Positions 38,251 to 51,219 of a stretch of DNA of 64,000 bases are shown here, in pieces; within the stretch, counting starts at the first letter, position 1, and every line of letters starts with the position of its first letter. The notes under the pieces were generated by a model, which was not told where the DNA came from, did not search any database, and was given only the letters and a program-made list of their open reading frames with translations. The stretch covers positions 8,053,501 to 8,117,500 of the forward strand of contig NC_135003.1 of assembly GCF_051020985.1 (NCBI RefSeq), written 5' to 3'. The translations under genes were made by a program, and so were the position numbers. Source of the DNA: Nomia melanderi (Eukaryota; Arthropoda; Insecta; Hymenoptera; Halictidae).

Positions 38251-41200
38251 TTGTATGTAGTTTTTGTAATTACAGTAAAGAATTCATCGAGACTATGGTA
38301 AGTATTTTTGCTTGTAGATTATGTGTATTTATGGTTAGGAAATGTTGAAAATATTTTTGTTAATATAGAACTTTTTGATTTGTGAAAGAAGTACTCCGTC
38401 TGTTCTGGTTGAAATATAGTTAGAAATTTCTGTTTGGTTAGGTCAAGTTCTTTATAATTCTACGATATTTATGATATTTACTGTCTAAGAATTTGTGTTT
38501 TAAAGTACTGTATATTTTAAAATACATGTGCAATTTCTCTAATGAATCTGACGGTTAGGAAAAGTTATGTTAAAATTGTATTTTACAAATACACTTTGCT
38601 TCCAGTCAGTACACTATATAATGTCTACCATGACACTATCGGAGAAGCATTCCACGGCGGAATCGAAAAGCATTCCCCTTATCTCCCGGTACCTCTCAGA
38701 AGCATTCTTTAGAGGCTACCTATAGCGCCTGGTTAAATTATGTTGTACCATTTCAAAGAACGATTTTTGTAGTGTGTTTAATCACCGCGCAGGCAACTTA
38801 TCCAATAATCATCGTCTACGAAACAGATATACGGAACGAAGAGAAATTTAATGGATTCATTAAAAAGAACGGTCCGTGTTACAAAATCTGAACCGTTCGG
38901 AAAGGGATTAAGTCCTTATTCTCATGGAAATTTCATAAATCTGTTTCTGTGTATATTCTTTAAGCAGGAGATTCCTATCAATTTTATAATATATGAATTC
39001 CATCAAATGAAGTCATTAACTCCCAATCGCTTTGTCTACGACTTTCTAAGAAAAATAAAATTCGAAATATACGAAGTAGTCCAATTCGAAGCAAGTTGTT
39101 TTAAAAACTTCTTACCTTTTAAATAAATTTTCAAGAAAACATATCCTTGTATCAGTAAATACATCTTAAGAGTGTTTCGGTTTTCAGTTGCTTTCTTTCC
39201 ATACAAAGAAAACACAAAATTTACTTATCAGCGTGTATTTACATAATCCGGTCCAATTCAACGTAAATCGCCTGGAAAACCTTCGTTCCAACAAAAATAC
39301 CACAATATATTCCGCGTCAACAAACGCGTCTAAAAAACGCCCAAGAAGTAGTAACCTTCTCTTGTGAAAAGGAGAAAAAATATCAGAAAATTTGCTTCAA
39401 GTTTCCAAATCGGACCATTCCCGCCCTATAAGGGATAAAACTGCCCTAAAGGAAACGTGGCGAGGCGAATCCAGTCTGCGCCGTGAACGCCGCACGATGC
39501 GATCCCGCCAATAACATTCCACGTTGCAATAAGGTGCACAAGGTTTTTGAGATACGTACTAACCGGCGACGGCAGGCATTGACGATGACATTATTATGAC
39601 GGCCGAGAAAGCATTATTCGCGGAAAGGGTGAGGCGGGGAAGGAGAACATGTGTACGGTCCGCTCGAATCGGCGCGGTTACATCCGATCGCGATAAAGTA
39701 ATGCAGTGAAAATCGTTGTATATACCGGCATTATTTTGTTCGGCCGCCGGTTATGTTATACTGCGTAACCTCGCGGTAAGCAGGCGTGTTAACAAGCTCG
39801 CGAGGGTGCGCGCGCGCGCGCGATCGCGTACGAGTTCAGTGATAAACTTCGGCCGTGCATTTCGTTGCACAATAACCGTCCCCTAATTCATGTATATCCC
39901 CGTGGGCAGCGCGGCGCGCATTATGCGAGAAGCTGCGTGGCCGGACCTCGATAGTCCTACCAGCGCTGGCTTAATTTACAAGGGACGCGGCGAAGGTGTC
40001 AATTTTATTAAGACTCCCCCTGACGCTGCCCGTTACTCCTTGGAAATCTATGGATTTTAGAAAATTATATACTCATCCAGTGCTTTAATCACGATGATTC
40101 GATTCTATTACGCACGGTTCTGAGGTTTCGAGAGAATATTGGGGCGGGCTTCTTGGGTAGTTTTATTTGTCTCTTGAGTAGCTAAGTGTGTGTTGGATTT
40201 TTAAGTATCATTGAGATCTTCTTTTTGCTCGATTTTGTGTATTGCGTGTATAGAATTTTGATTATTATTAGACGATGTTCACGGGGTATGGAGAGTGGGA
40301 ATCGTTTGAGGATTGAGAAATGTAAACCCAACTATACAAAGATAGCTGTTCGAAATTAGAAAATAAATAAACCGTATGTCCACTACTAACTTGAAATTAA
40401 CTAATATTTGCATTTACCAAATTCGAAGTCTCCAGCATTCTGAGTTCATACCGTAGTAACACAAGGACATTCAAAGACATAAACAAGGAAGAAAGTAGAT
40501 GATAAATCCACAAAAGAAAGAAAATGTCGTGGTTAGAAATATAAAAATACATATCTCGCCATTATGTCGATCGTGACTTTCGCGACACTTTGCATCACTC
40601 CACAGTGACCTTTTATCGTCTATACGTCGTGAACTGAAGTAACCTCAAGCGTATTACTTCTTACGTAGCATTATTATGTCACGGCGACTGGTACAGCGAA
40701 CTTAACAAGCGTCGTCGCGTCGCGTACCGTAAATCACATCGGTCGTTCCTCTTTAATTATCGCGTCAACGATGAAATCTGGCTGAGGCCAGTCGGAACGC
40801 GTTTTCTGACGTGCGCGCAGGAGCAGGGCTTTGAAAACACGTTCAGAAATGTCGAAGCGGATCAGAATCCGCCACAGTGATACAGACCTTATGATCAGGA
40901 AGAAAAAAATTCAGAATTGAAGGTACAAAATATAAGCATTAATGAATGTTCCGTGTAATATACAGACTACTACAATGTTTTGATGATAACGATACTGAGT
41001 GTAATATATGTACGATAAAAAATATAAAATATATTAATTACTCAAAAATTCTCTAAATACAAGCTCGTCATAATTCAAAAACTACTACTTCCATTAAGTT
41101 CATTTTGCTCGCATTCCTAGAATGCAAACATAGAAAATACAGAAGATTAATGTTGAATATATTGTTAAATACATAATAAAAAATGTGACACAATTCAAAA

Positions 41201-41259
41201 CACAGTATTGCCAGCAATAAAAAATAATTTTTGAATTTCTCCCTCCTAATGCAGCAATT
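38251..41259. other. AT-rich sequence with CpG-rich patches
   Basis: AT-rich at 38251-39400 and most of 40020-41259. CpG-richer at about 39400-40020 and 40560-40880. A (CG)-type run lies at 39807-39828. AGAAGCATTC-like decamers recur at 38643, 38666 and 38698 without a fixed period. No gene is recognised. Confidence 0.55.
39807..39828 (+). repeat. (CG)n run
   Basis: Alternating CG stretch ending in GATCGCG. Confidence 0.8.
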
Positions 41260-42289
41260 CAGACCGCTGCGCGCCGGGGCGTTCTCCATTACACGATCCC
41301 GCGCCCGGGGCCCCCGGTTCCGCCGCGAACGGCTCGCCCCGAGATTCATGCCAGTCCCCGTGCTCGGATCATGTAGCGAGGGGCCTTTAGAGTGCCCGTA
41401 GAGAGTCGTTGATCAGAGGCGAGGTTATCTCTTGTCTCTGCAAGAGGCGGCCCGAATGAAAGGCACCGACAACGTCCAGCAGCGGGCCATATATCAACCC
41501 GCGGCTTGAGTAAATAAGCGGTGCCCCTCTCGATCTTCTTTCTTCCTATATTCCCGTGGCCGCCCCCCTCCCCCTGCCCCGCCGGGGCTTTCGTTTTCTA
41601 ACGTGTCGTACCAGGGATCTGGCAGTTTTATCTTCACACCATTTCAGAAATAACCGGGCACCCGCGATACTGTTTTTTCGGGATTCTTTGATAAACGCGA
41701 CACATGTATCCGGTGGTTTTCGGTTGTCGGCGATGTGTCTGCCCCTTCGTTCACGCACCGCGAAATATTTATCGTGCGATAGATCGCACTGATTTTTGGT
41801 AATTTCCTTTTTCGGTGTAATAATGGTTGGTTCGTGTTGAGCGTGATGGTACTCCGCCATTTTGGTACTAAAGGAAGACATGAAACATAGAGGGTACGCT
41901 TTGATTTTTCACAATGGTGTATGTTAGGAAAAAGTTTTCACTCGTAACGTGCATCTTTTAAAATAATAAAGATTTGTTAAAATTTTGGTTTTTAATTATA
42001 TTGGCCTACCTAATGTATAAGCTATTTAGCAATTAATACATATTTTATTAATGGATGAATGTATTTAACTATGAAAAGCGATGAAAAACGCATGTTCTCT
42101 AAAAAAAGAGAAACCTTAATTCATCCTTAACTTAAAAATCAAAGACAAAACAACAACGATACATCTTTCCATCCATCGAACCACAACAAGAAATTTAAAA
42201 AAAGGGAGTAAATGATCGGAGAACGCAGAGTCAAGAGCTCCAAGTGTAAAAAAAAGACAAAGAAAATATACGCAACCAGTCGTAAATAA
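41260..42289. other. CpG-rich block then AT-rich spacer
   Basis: CpG-rich at about 41260-41880, with GC-rich palindromic patches near 41300-41340, then AT-rich to 42290. The frames present at 41546-41881 lie on both strands of the same patch. No gene is recognised. Confidence 0.55.
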
Positions 42290-42394
42290 CGTCGAAATGC
42301 AAACGGCCCCGGTCGGATAAGCGTCCGTGATTCAGAAGCCAAAAACTCTAAGAACAAGAATATCGGTTTAACAACGTCGGACGACATTTTTCAG

Positions 42395-42568
42395 AGCATT
42401 ACGTCTATTTTCTACGGGCAGGACGCCGAGGACCGGCCGCCGCCGCTGGGAGGCGGGTTTCACGCGCTCCCGCGCGGCCCCCTAATTGAATTTATGTACC
42501 ATTTCATTTTACGTATCAGATTTTCGTGCCAATCTCCGATAAATCTGTCGGCATTAATAATCATAAGT
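42395..42568 (+). CDS. Candidate internal exon, phase 0-0 (unrecognised)
   Basis: The segment is preceded by ATTTTTCAG (acceptor) and followed by a full GTAAGT donor (AAGT then GTAAGTTAC). It is 174 bases, exactly 58 codons. It is open in the frame that starts on its first base, so both splice phases are 0. The first part is polar with a Pro/Gly-rich patch (residues 1-30) and the second part is hydrophobic. The same frame is open from 42290 to 42688, 132 codons without a stop, so openness alone is not strong evidence. The polypyrimidine tract is short. I know no matching family, and its relation to the exon candidate at 44067 is unknown. Confidence 0.2.
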
Positions 42569-43560
42569 GTAAGTTACGGTCGGGCCGATGGTCCAATAAA
42601 AGCTACGGAGAGGTTAATGTCGGTGAAAGAGAAGAAAAAGGGAGACAGAGGACCCCGAGGATTAATGCTAATCAAGAATAAATTATAATCATACTAACAC
42701 CCTCTTCACGGACCCCGAGCATTTTCGTTCCTAACTGAAAAGGGAGGATACGCGGGACATCCGGCGATGAGGGCTTCGCGGGGGAGGGGGGACGTGCCGG
42801 TGGAGGAGCTGGAGAAGGAGGGATGGAAGACTTTAATTTATTGAACGGTCGAAAAGACATTGCGCGTAAGCGCATAACTTGTGTTTATCAGGATCCAGCC
42901 ATTTACTCCTGAAACATATTACCGGTTTATCTGCCGGCTGGATAGCTATTTTATTTCAGGGACGTTTATTGTGCGTCGCGGAACAGGGAGTTTATGTACG
43001 TACACATATGTATATATATATGTATTTTCATGTATTTATATGTATATATATATACCTGTATATATAATACGTATGTATACATACTTCTATGTATACATGT
43101 ATATGTATATGTTTTAAACATATTTCCGCGCTAATGCGTTTATACGTGTGACAGGAAACGTTGGCGGTTAGTTGTCTTTCCTGTTCCATGTCCTGGCATC
43201 GGCATGGAAATAGTCATGTTCCTGGCCACGCCGTTCCGTGTGTCGCCTTATCGGCGGGTATCGTTTTCTCCGACGACCGAACGACACTACGTCGCGCGCC
43301 GAGGGTTATTTGCAAACTTTTATTACACCCCCGTGTACGGACTACTTCTACTCCTCTCTCAACACTCGCGAAACGATATTTGGTTTACCGTGGGGATTCT
43401 TCAACGATGATGTTCCCTACCCGCGAGATTTTATCTCGATGCGCACTTATCTCGCATTATGTTTCGATTACGACCCGGACATTTGGTGAGGTGTCGTACT
43501 CGGGACGTTTTAATGGATGCATTTTATGGGATTGGGTGTTTGGAAGTAAGCCTGAGGTGT
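42569..43560. other. Non-coding sequence with a TA-rich repeat
   Basis: GC-richer sequence around a long TA/TG/TACA simple repeat (42991-43125). The 42840-42990 part has TGTTTATC and other short motifs typical of regulatory DNA. Overlapping frames in 43161-43577 are in three phases and look like chance. On the minus strand an 80-base pyrimidine-rich stretch ends in a good acceptor at 42735, followed by a 20-codon frame. Confidence 0.45.
42991..43125 (+). repeat. TA/TATG/TACA simple-repeat region
   Basis: About 135 bases of interrupted TA, TATG and TACA units. It encodes artificial Tyr/Ile/Val/Met-rich frames. Confidence 0.8.
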
Positions 43561-43882
43561 GTGGAACACTTGTTTAATCAATGGAGGTTTATACGTGATT
43601 ACTTCAAAGTAAGAGAAGAGTTTTTAAAATTTATTGTTGTTGCTTTTAATATGTCGGATGCTGAAATGTTTCACCGATAAGTAAATGTAGAACAAATTTT
43701 AGTGGTGGAATTATGCGGTGTTTACATTGCTTGTAGCTTAATACTATAGTGAATTAGTTCTGCAGTGGTAATTCTCACGAAAGCAAAAATTCAAATGATT
43801 TTTTAAAAAATAAATGTTTAGAAAATGTTAACACAACAACTGTTGCCAATATATTATATATTATTTGTGATGTTTAACAATA

Positions 43883-43894
43883 AGACACCCTGTA
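43883..43894 (-). other. TACAGGGTGTCT 12-mer, possible mobile-element end
   Basis: On the minus strand this reads TACAGGGTGTCT, identical to 60517-60528 on the plus strand. CAGGGTGTC-type sequences are a common signature of transposon ends in insect genomes. Here there is no recognisable element body, so it is at most a remnant. Confidence 0.3.
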
Positions 43895-44066
43895 TATTTT
43901 ATACTTTTTCAAGGAAGAATCGTTTCATAATACATACGGGTGGGAGGGTAACTTCTCATGTTTGAATTGTTGCGTAAACAATGTTGAACAATATAAGAAA
44001 CGTAACCTGAGGCAAATATTGTCGTACGTGGAGTCCGCAGCTTTGATGTCCTTATTACTTTTTCAG

Positions 44067-44215
44067 GAACTCAAAGTGGATCCTGTATTCCCGGGAGACA
44101 TTTGCCCACCAATATACGAAGAAAATTGGATAAGCTCGACAATTCAATCTCCGTCACCCCCGCGTTTCAAAGCATTTTAGGAGCCGACGAATCAGTGGCC
44201 CACAGGCGTGTTGAG
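44067..44215 (+). CDS. Candidate internal coding exon (unrecognised protein)
   Basis: This is the best-supported exon in the window. The acceptor has a long pyrimidine tract (CCTTATTACTTTTTCAG) and the donor is GAG followed by GTAAGTTT, a full consensus. The frame entered after two bases is open for 49 codons to the exon's last base, so the upstream intron would be phase 1. A second donor (GCG then GTAAGTCC) at 44238 would extend it to 171 bases and make both introns phase 1, a symmetric cassette exon. The product is polar and basic: SGSCIPGRHLPTNIRRKLDK near its start and SILGADESVAHRRVE at its end. It has no membrane segment or motif I can name. The frame starting on the first base is open for only 37 codons before TAG. 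That frame would suit only a terminal exon. Neither partner exon is certain. A good acceptor at 44594 could follow but gives only six more codons in phase 0. Confidence 0.38.
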
Positions 44216-46870
44216 GTAAGTTTCGGAACACAAAGCGGTAAGTCCTCCGCAAATATGAAAGTGACGAACAAAATTATTCAAATCGTCGGCAATAAGGTAG
44301 AAATCGAGAGGTATGCCAATAATACGGATCATATTCTAGTGTCTTATTTTAATTTCTATAAAAAGTGAACAAAATTTTCATAATTTAAATTTTAAACTTC
44401 GAGTACCTATAATCATAATTTGAGTTTAATATGAATTACGAACATTAGCCTTACAAAATCGAATAACTACCGAAGTTAAAAGTTTACAAACTTTTCTGTT
44501 AATTCATACTTTTATAGATTGATGTTTAATAAGAACAATTTAAGGCTCGTTCGGTTTCGGTATTAGTGGCAATATATATTTTCAATTTTTTCAGTACCGG
44601 TATTTACAATGTTGATATTCAATCCATAAAACGTACTTTTACATGCAAATGCATGCGAAACGATACAATTTCATTCGACGAATACACATGGAATGATAAT
44701 TGAGTGGTTAATGGGAATGAAGTTGAGCAAATATACTTAACGACCGAGTAATTTATCACATGTGTGCTTGTTAACGACTCATTCCCTTGAACACGAACCT
44801 GGTAATAACAATTTTCGTTACCCTTCACAGCAATAATTCATTCTCTGAAGTATTTAAACATTCTAAACAGCGTGGATTCCAATATTAAAACGAATTATGT
44901 ACTTTCAAAATTTGTATCGAAAAGAAAATGAATAGAAATTTGACTCCGATAAGAAAGAAATTTGTGCTGCTATAGTAGTTCTCGACTGTAACAAAAACTC
45001 TGCGGCGCTGAATGGAAACAATAAAAAATCTCAAAAAGTCAAACAACCTCCGACAGATAAAACGTTCAGAGATGCAAATTTTGAATATGTTATTTTTCCA
45101 CTAATACACGACAGAACCTGAAGAGGTGCTCAATGAGCGACTTCGTTCCTGATAACTCATTGAAATTGACTCCTGTCAAGGATCTCAAGCGCGCCCTCCA
45201 ATCCAACATACATATCGCGCGATGTAAACGTACCCTTCCGACTCGTTTTGTCGTTGATTCAGTCCGAATTAGTTTTTTCCTCGCCGAAAATTCACTTCAC
45301 CGACCGTATTTCTACAGTGTATTTTTGCTGTTTCCTTTAATTACCGTCAATCAGTTTTATCCAGTCCAGTGACGTTATCAAGAAAAATGCCAATATTAAC
45401 CACACTGAAAGAAAATTAATAACTGTGCACCTGAGAATACTATCGAGCCTTGATTAATGGATCAACCGGCACACTGAATAGTGATCGATGGAGAATATAC
45501 TTTCTTCTGAATATTGATGACTATAATAAGCTTATTTATACCTGCGTTTTATATTTGCAAATTCACTTTTTACGAGATTAACCCATATCGAAGTCGCGCG
45601 CCGGTATTACTCCTCTATCAAAGGTGTTTTGCAACGCGTGCTTACCGAAGAATAATTTACAGTCTGAAAATTGCCTATATTTCGTAACTGAAGACCGAGC
45701 GGCGGATGACAATGCGGCAAAAAATGAGCATCCCTCTCGGCACGCATTACAACGTGAACACTAAATTTTCAATATACGTCAGTGCTTACACAAAAAATGC
45801 ATTAACCTTTACCGAACGACGCCTCGTGTCCTATATATAGTTAAAATCTGTATTTCGAAAGGACCCGAGATAGCTTGTAGCTAATTTGCGACGTTGCCGC
45901 TCGTCCGGTTGCTATTCAGCTTCCATTGTTGTTGCGCATCTTGCTTTCCGTTTCGAAATTTATTTTTGCATTTGTGCTGTATATCAGCTTTTATTGAATG
46001 TAAAAAATAAATGTACGAAGAATGACAAGTGTGTTGAGAAGTGACGTTTTAATATGGGCATTGAATATTATTTACGGTTTGAATTACTTAACGCGACGAG
46101 TCGCATAAATTTCTTTTATTATGAATTATTTGCATAAATCTTTCGGAAGGATTATCTCGTGTAAATGGAATTTAAGTATGATTCAGTTCCTGTTTAGGGA
46201 GATTTAAGTTATCATTTTTGTTTAGTCAAATTTGTTGAAGAATGTAGAAAAATACAATCTGTAACATGATTTGTTTGACAATGTTCATCATACAAAGTTC
46301 AATTTTTTAAATTGAAGTCTCAAATAAAGAGTTTTTCACGACATTTCTGTCATAAATATAACTTGTGAGTTCAAATAAAATATTTCTGAGAAACATTTAT
46401 TTTTTCTGATTAAAATACTAACAGAACATATTCACTAAAAGTAATAACTTTACAAATACAAAACGTTATACATCACAATATGGGAACGTCGTGTGAAATA
46501 CGCTTCGTGCGTTGTATCCCCATCATGCCGACCGCACTCTATCGAACATGCCATCGAAGTAGAGACTACAGCGTGTAAGCTTCTCATATTACTAATCGAA
46601 TTGTTTTCGAAGCGAAATAAAATTGCTTTTGGAAAAACTGGATAACTTAGTAGCATCAGCGCAAAACGGCTATCTCATATAAATCAGCTCATAATAGAGT
46701 ATTCCATTACAAATGCATTTCTGACTTCTATCATGGCAGCAACAAAAACTCATTGCCAGTGAAAATAAGTTACAGCTTCAATTACATTTATTTATGAAAA
46801 TAAGAAAATTATTTTGCTTACGATACAACGAATTTGTACAATAATTTACAAAATCCAGTTTCGCACAGAG

Positions 46871-47870
46871 AGCACGTGCGAGTGAGACTCGTCGTTTCAC
46901 TTTATAGAGTTAAGGGCAGCAATCTGTAATCTTACGCTAAGGCGTACAAGACCATACACTTTTCGGCCGACCGCAAAATGTCAATTCACTGTCGCCAATC
47001 GTAATACAAACGTACAAGGGCCCTCGCATACATAGCTAAACTTCATCCGCAGATATACAGGCGTTACGCGGGTATCTGGCCCAGAGGCGAAATGACATTA
47101 GCCGCTCTTATCCATTCAAACAAAATGTCAAAGTGCCAGATGATAATGCGGAGAAGATAAATCAAGCATGCTGAAAAGATGACGGTGATAAATGTAAACC
47201 CGTCTGCCAGGCGGCCCCGGAGATAGTTACCGAGATACACGACGAGTCGTGACTGATGGCGATGTCGTGAGATGTGGTATCATAATAATTCATAAAGGCC
47301 GAGACCAGGGGCTTAATCGCTGATTAATGAAAGAACAGACTTGTCCCGATCTCGTTCTTCCTTTTAACTTGTTCCACTTCTCCTTCTTCATCTTTTTCTG
47401 CTGTTGCCCGTCGCCGTTGCTGCCGCTGTCGCTGCCTCTTCTTCTGCTTCTTCAACCTCTTCTTCTTCTTCTTCTTCTTCTTCTTCGTCTTGTTCATCTT
47501 CTTCCTCTCCTTTTCCTTCTTCTTCTTCTTTTTCTTCTTCTTCTTCTTCTTCTCCGTTTTCTGCATCTTCTCTTTCGATGGTGCTGCCGCTTGACGTATG
47601 TATATGTACCAACGGAGCAGGACGAGTAATCCGACATGTGTTCGTTTGGGCGATAGAACCAATTAATGTTGCGGCGGGCACGTTGGCCTGTCGAGTCCAT
47701 AACTCACCGAGCAACCTCCTTCCACGGGATTCTTCGAGGCAGCCTCGGATCTAAAAGGGGTTACCCGAAGACGACCGTGATGCCCGGCGCTATTAACAGT
47801 ATCTATTAACTGCCACGGAAGCGAAGTCGCGCGAGTTTAACTTCTTTTTGCGATTCTCCTTTTTCGTGAG
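46871..47870. promoter_or_regulatory. Probable cis-regulatory block followed by a CTT repeat
   Basis: The stretch 46880-47320 is balanced in composition and free of repeats. It has frames broken on both strands and many homeodomain-type cores (for example TTAATCGCTGATTAAT near 47311) plus a CACGAC/GTCGTG inverted repeat near 47238. It contrasts with AT-rich flanks. A CTT repeat follows at 47385-47578. Calling it an enhancer is inference from composition. Confidence 0.25.
47385..47578 (+). repeat. Imperfect (CTT)n microsatellite
   Basis: Nearly 200 bases of TTC/CTT triplets with CTG and CTC interruptions. It opens long artificial frames on both strands (poly-Ser/Leu on plus, poly-Lys/Glu on minus), which are not genes. 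Confidence 0.85.
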
Positions 47871-50579
47871 GGGTCAGCGTTACGTATTTGTGGTTATTAT
47901 GTCACTTCGCGTTACGGTGGAGAAGAAATTCATATTGCGAAATTTGTTCAATGATATTTTTTTTAACATTCAACGAAGTCGAAATTGTTTTAGGTCCAAT
48001 TGCAAAAGCGAATATACTTTGTGTTAAAATAAATGGGTACTCTTATACTTTGACAAATTATTACTCGTTATGTACTTTACTTTAGTTTTAATTTCACTGC
48101 GAAAGTGAATGTAAATTAGCAGATTCGAACGCGAAGTTTCAAGGTTGAATGTCATGAAGATTTCCTTTAAGAAAGGTTTTATGAAGACGTATATGTTTAA
48201 TGTAATATATTTAAATAGAATAAATACACAGTAGTATCAATCAGATTTATAATTATGTAACTAATGTTAACCGTAATTTATTGTGAAATTACCATTTTCG
48301 TCATCTATAACAATGCTGAAAAGTAAAATTGGCACACAATGATGATACGTCGCACTCATACTCGTTTATAATATTCGAAAATTAATTAGTAATAAGTTTA
48401 GTACAATTAAAACTATTTTAATTCCGCGTAGTGTATTTCAAAAACAACAAGGTAAGGAGAGGTAACAGCATTACCGACCATGCAACAACTCGCGTACTTA
48501 CCGCCATCTGAACCTGTACTCATTCAACTTACTCTAGAAACCGTTAATTTCCTTAATTTTGCGAATAATTAATTGAGATCTAGAGAATTACATTCAACCA
48601 TGCATACGTTAATGAAATGATAATTGCATTTAAAGAATACTGTAGCATCGTTTGTAACAATTATAATGATTTACACGTAGGAAATTAAAGGGTACGCTCA
48701 TGAAACTCAAGTTATTTACAATTATAGCATGGTATTCTGTTCTTTTTTTTCCTGGAATGTTGTTTCTTCCTTTTTTTTTTTAATAAAAACAGCGATTACA
48801 TAATTTTTTATGCAAATAAAAATTTCAGTTATTTCAATAAAATTAAGTGAGTTTGAAATAAGTTGTGTGTATAGTATTGCACAAGGCATTTAACCAAGAC
48901 ACTTTGTATGTTACATAATATATTCGACTACGCATTGGTTGTGTTAGGCAAACTCATTAACATTCATTCATATATGTATTCCTTAATTATTTAATGTAAC
49001 TGAAACATCTAAATGAGATGGGAACATAGAACCAGTTTAAGATCCTTAACACAATAATTGCATGGTGTCTGTCATAAATAGCGATCTTTTTTTTCGTTAT
49101 GCAAAGTGGAACAATCTTAAAAACAGATAAACATGTCAAGCGATATTTTATGCAATAACGAGATTTCTTAATTAACTGAATAATGCGCTGATTGGAATTA
49201 ATTGACCGACGCTTTCACAGAATTAGCAGTATTTGAATCCTGTTTCAAAGGAACACCGCGGGTCGTTACACGACTCATTATACATACCAAGCGCATTGCA
49301 CATGAGCATATTGCTTCTTATTTATTAACGGTTAAAAGACTGTGTAGCATTTCTCGGCCAGAAATCCAAGAGTTTTCTTGCGGACGCTTTGTATTGTGGC
49401 AGCGTGAATTGATTTAATTAAATATCTTTGCCTGTTACGCTCAGTTGGTGATTTAGGATTGGAATAAATTTTTCTATTACGTATCAGCCTTCAACGAGAA
49501 AAACAGCATGACTACTCAAGAAATGTTGAAATAACATTTCGTATCTTCGATAAGATAAATAAATAGACGAAATTTCCATTAGTGACGATTAATTAGCCTT
49601 TATCATATACCATATATTTTGTTGTAAAATCCTGCTAAAAGACTGCTCATAATTAAAACATCAAATTGTTAGAATTAAAGATATGTTGTAAAGTACGTTA
49701 GAAATTAGGAATGTAATAATTAAAAATTTCCCACTACAGGTATTTTCACGTTGAGACACATGAATTCTTAAATAAATCAACAAATGTTGAGAAATCAACC
49801 AATGAAATGCTATGTTATCACGTACAGTGGCAGAATACAGTCGCAACCCCCGTGTGTCCTTCGCAGGTTCGATTATGCGAAAGACATTTCCAAATATGTA
49901 GAATAATGAACTGTTGGCGTGTCAAATTTCGTCACGGTGAACGTGTAACCATTTTTACGGACTGAACTGCGGGTATCGGTGTTCAAGATCTCCGCCTCGT
50001 AAGTTTCTTCTTTCGCCACGAATATACAAACATTACCGCGGATTCACCTACATTCCGCAATACCGCTTCGTAAGCCGCAATTTATTGCTGGTACCAACGT
50101 TTTACGTGATCGTGCGACTGTAACGATTCCTGTATTCTGTGGTATTCTGACTGATGAAGGTGTATCCGGAATATGCGAACCAGGGTTCTAATTAAACTAA
50201 AACGTCCGATTCCGTCATAACAGCTTTCATGGGTGAATATTTCATCGTAAGAACTATCATTCTTCATGCAAAGCACAGATCGTACAAGTATTTTACAGGT
50301 CAAATTATCAATAAAAAATTTCATACCTGTGTTTCATACTTATAAAATTGACAAGAATTCTTAACAAAAGTTTCGCTATAAAATACAGTATATTCAACTA
50401 TTTCCAAGACGACCATTTCAACGTCTTACTTTATTTCTTTCGCAATCGTGTTTACTAGACTTATTTCAAGTAAAAGATAAAAGAAATTCACAATATTCAC
50501 AATAGCAGTATCCAAAAACCCAATTCGTACAACGAATCTGTTTTAACATTATAAAACAAAAGAATGTTAACAGACACTT
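47871..50579. other. AT-rich tract
   Basis: AT-rich, with T8 and T11 runs at 48743-48750 and 48771-48781, and small GC-richer patches at about 49200-49420 and 49840-50130. A minus-strand donor (GGCG then GTAAGTAC) lies near 48505 just after a short CAG-bounded 12-base segment. No exon of normal size is visible. Confidence 0.55.
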
Positions 50580-50762
50580 CTATGACCTAGAAATTAGAAC
50601 CGTCAACCAATAACAATCACGCACACGTGTGGTCGTCAGAGCGTTCACGATCGACAGCGAACCAATCGAACGATTCCCAAAATTGATTCGTTGAATTCGA
50701 TGTGTCGGAACGACTTTTGAAGTACACATTGGCGAACGTCTGTTAGAGAGGTCACAAGAGTA

Positions 50763-50868
50763 GGGGTGAAGAAGGCAGGAGGTAAAGAGAAACAGAGAAA
50801 GAGCGAGAGAAAGACAGATAGAGATGGCGGAAGGAGCGAGAGAGAGTGAGAGAAGGGGAGGGACGAGT
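50763..50868 (+). repeat. Purine-rich (GA) tract
   Basis: About 105 bases of GA/GAAAG/GAGCGAG units. It makes the Ser/Leu-rich frames seen on the minus strand. Confidence 0.75.
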
Positions 50869-51219
50869 AAAACGCAGGGCTGCGTGCCTGCCGGTAATCA
50901 CGCGTCGGGATAAAGTTATTCCGGGGCATAAATAACCGACATGTCTGGAATAAGGCATTAATTTATGTTATTTATCGCCCATTACGCAGCAAAGAAACAT
51001 TCGCATGGGAAATAATGTATCATTCTCAACACGCGTCTGCGGTGAACTCGGGGAATCGAGAATGATTCAGAATGCCAACGAACGGACGACTGGCCGTACA
51101 GTATGTACACCGTGCTCTTTAAGAACGGCCGAGAGATAATATTCGATGTACGTACGGTTTGTACGCCGGCCGTCGATGTTTGGTTGCGTAATACGTAGCT
51201 GCTTTTCGAAAGAAGGAAC

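Larger units (their letters stand above)
43561..46870. other. AT-rich sequence flanking the best exon candidate
   Basis: AT-rich except for a modest GC rise at 44067-44215 and at about 45100-45960. Besides the exon, there is a strong acceptor ending TTTTTTCAG with its exon side at 44594. It is followed by a 34-codon frame in one phase and a six-codon frame in another. Oct-type ATGCAAAT motifs lie at 44643-44650 and 46128-46135 (reverse). Nothing else is supportable. Confidence 0.5.

Noticed and set aside
47324..47754. Several 100-codon Lys/Glu-rich, Ser-rich and Leu-rich frames
   Set aside because: All are readings of one imperfect CTT microsatellite.
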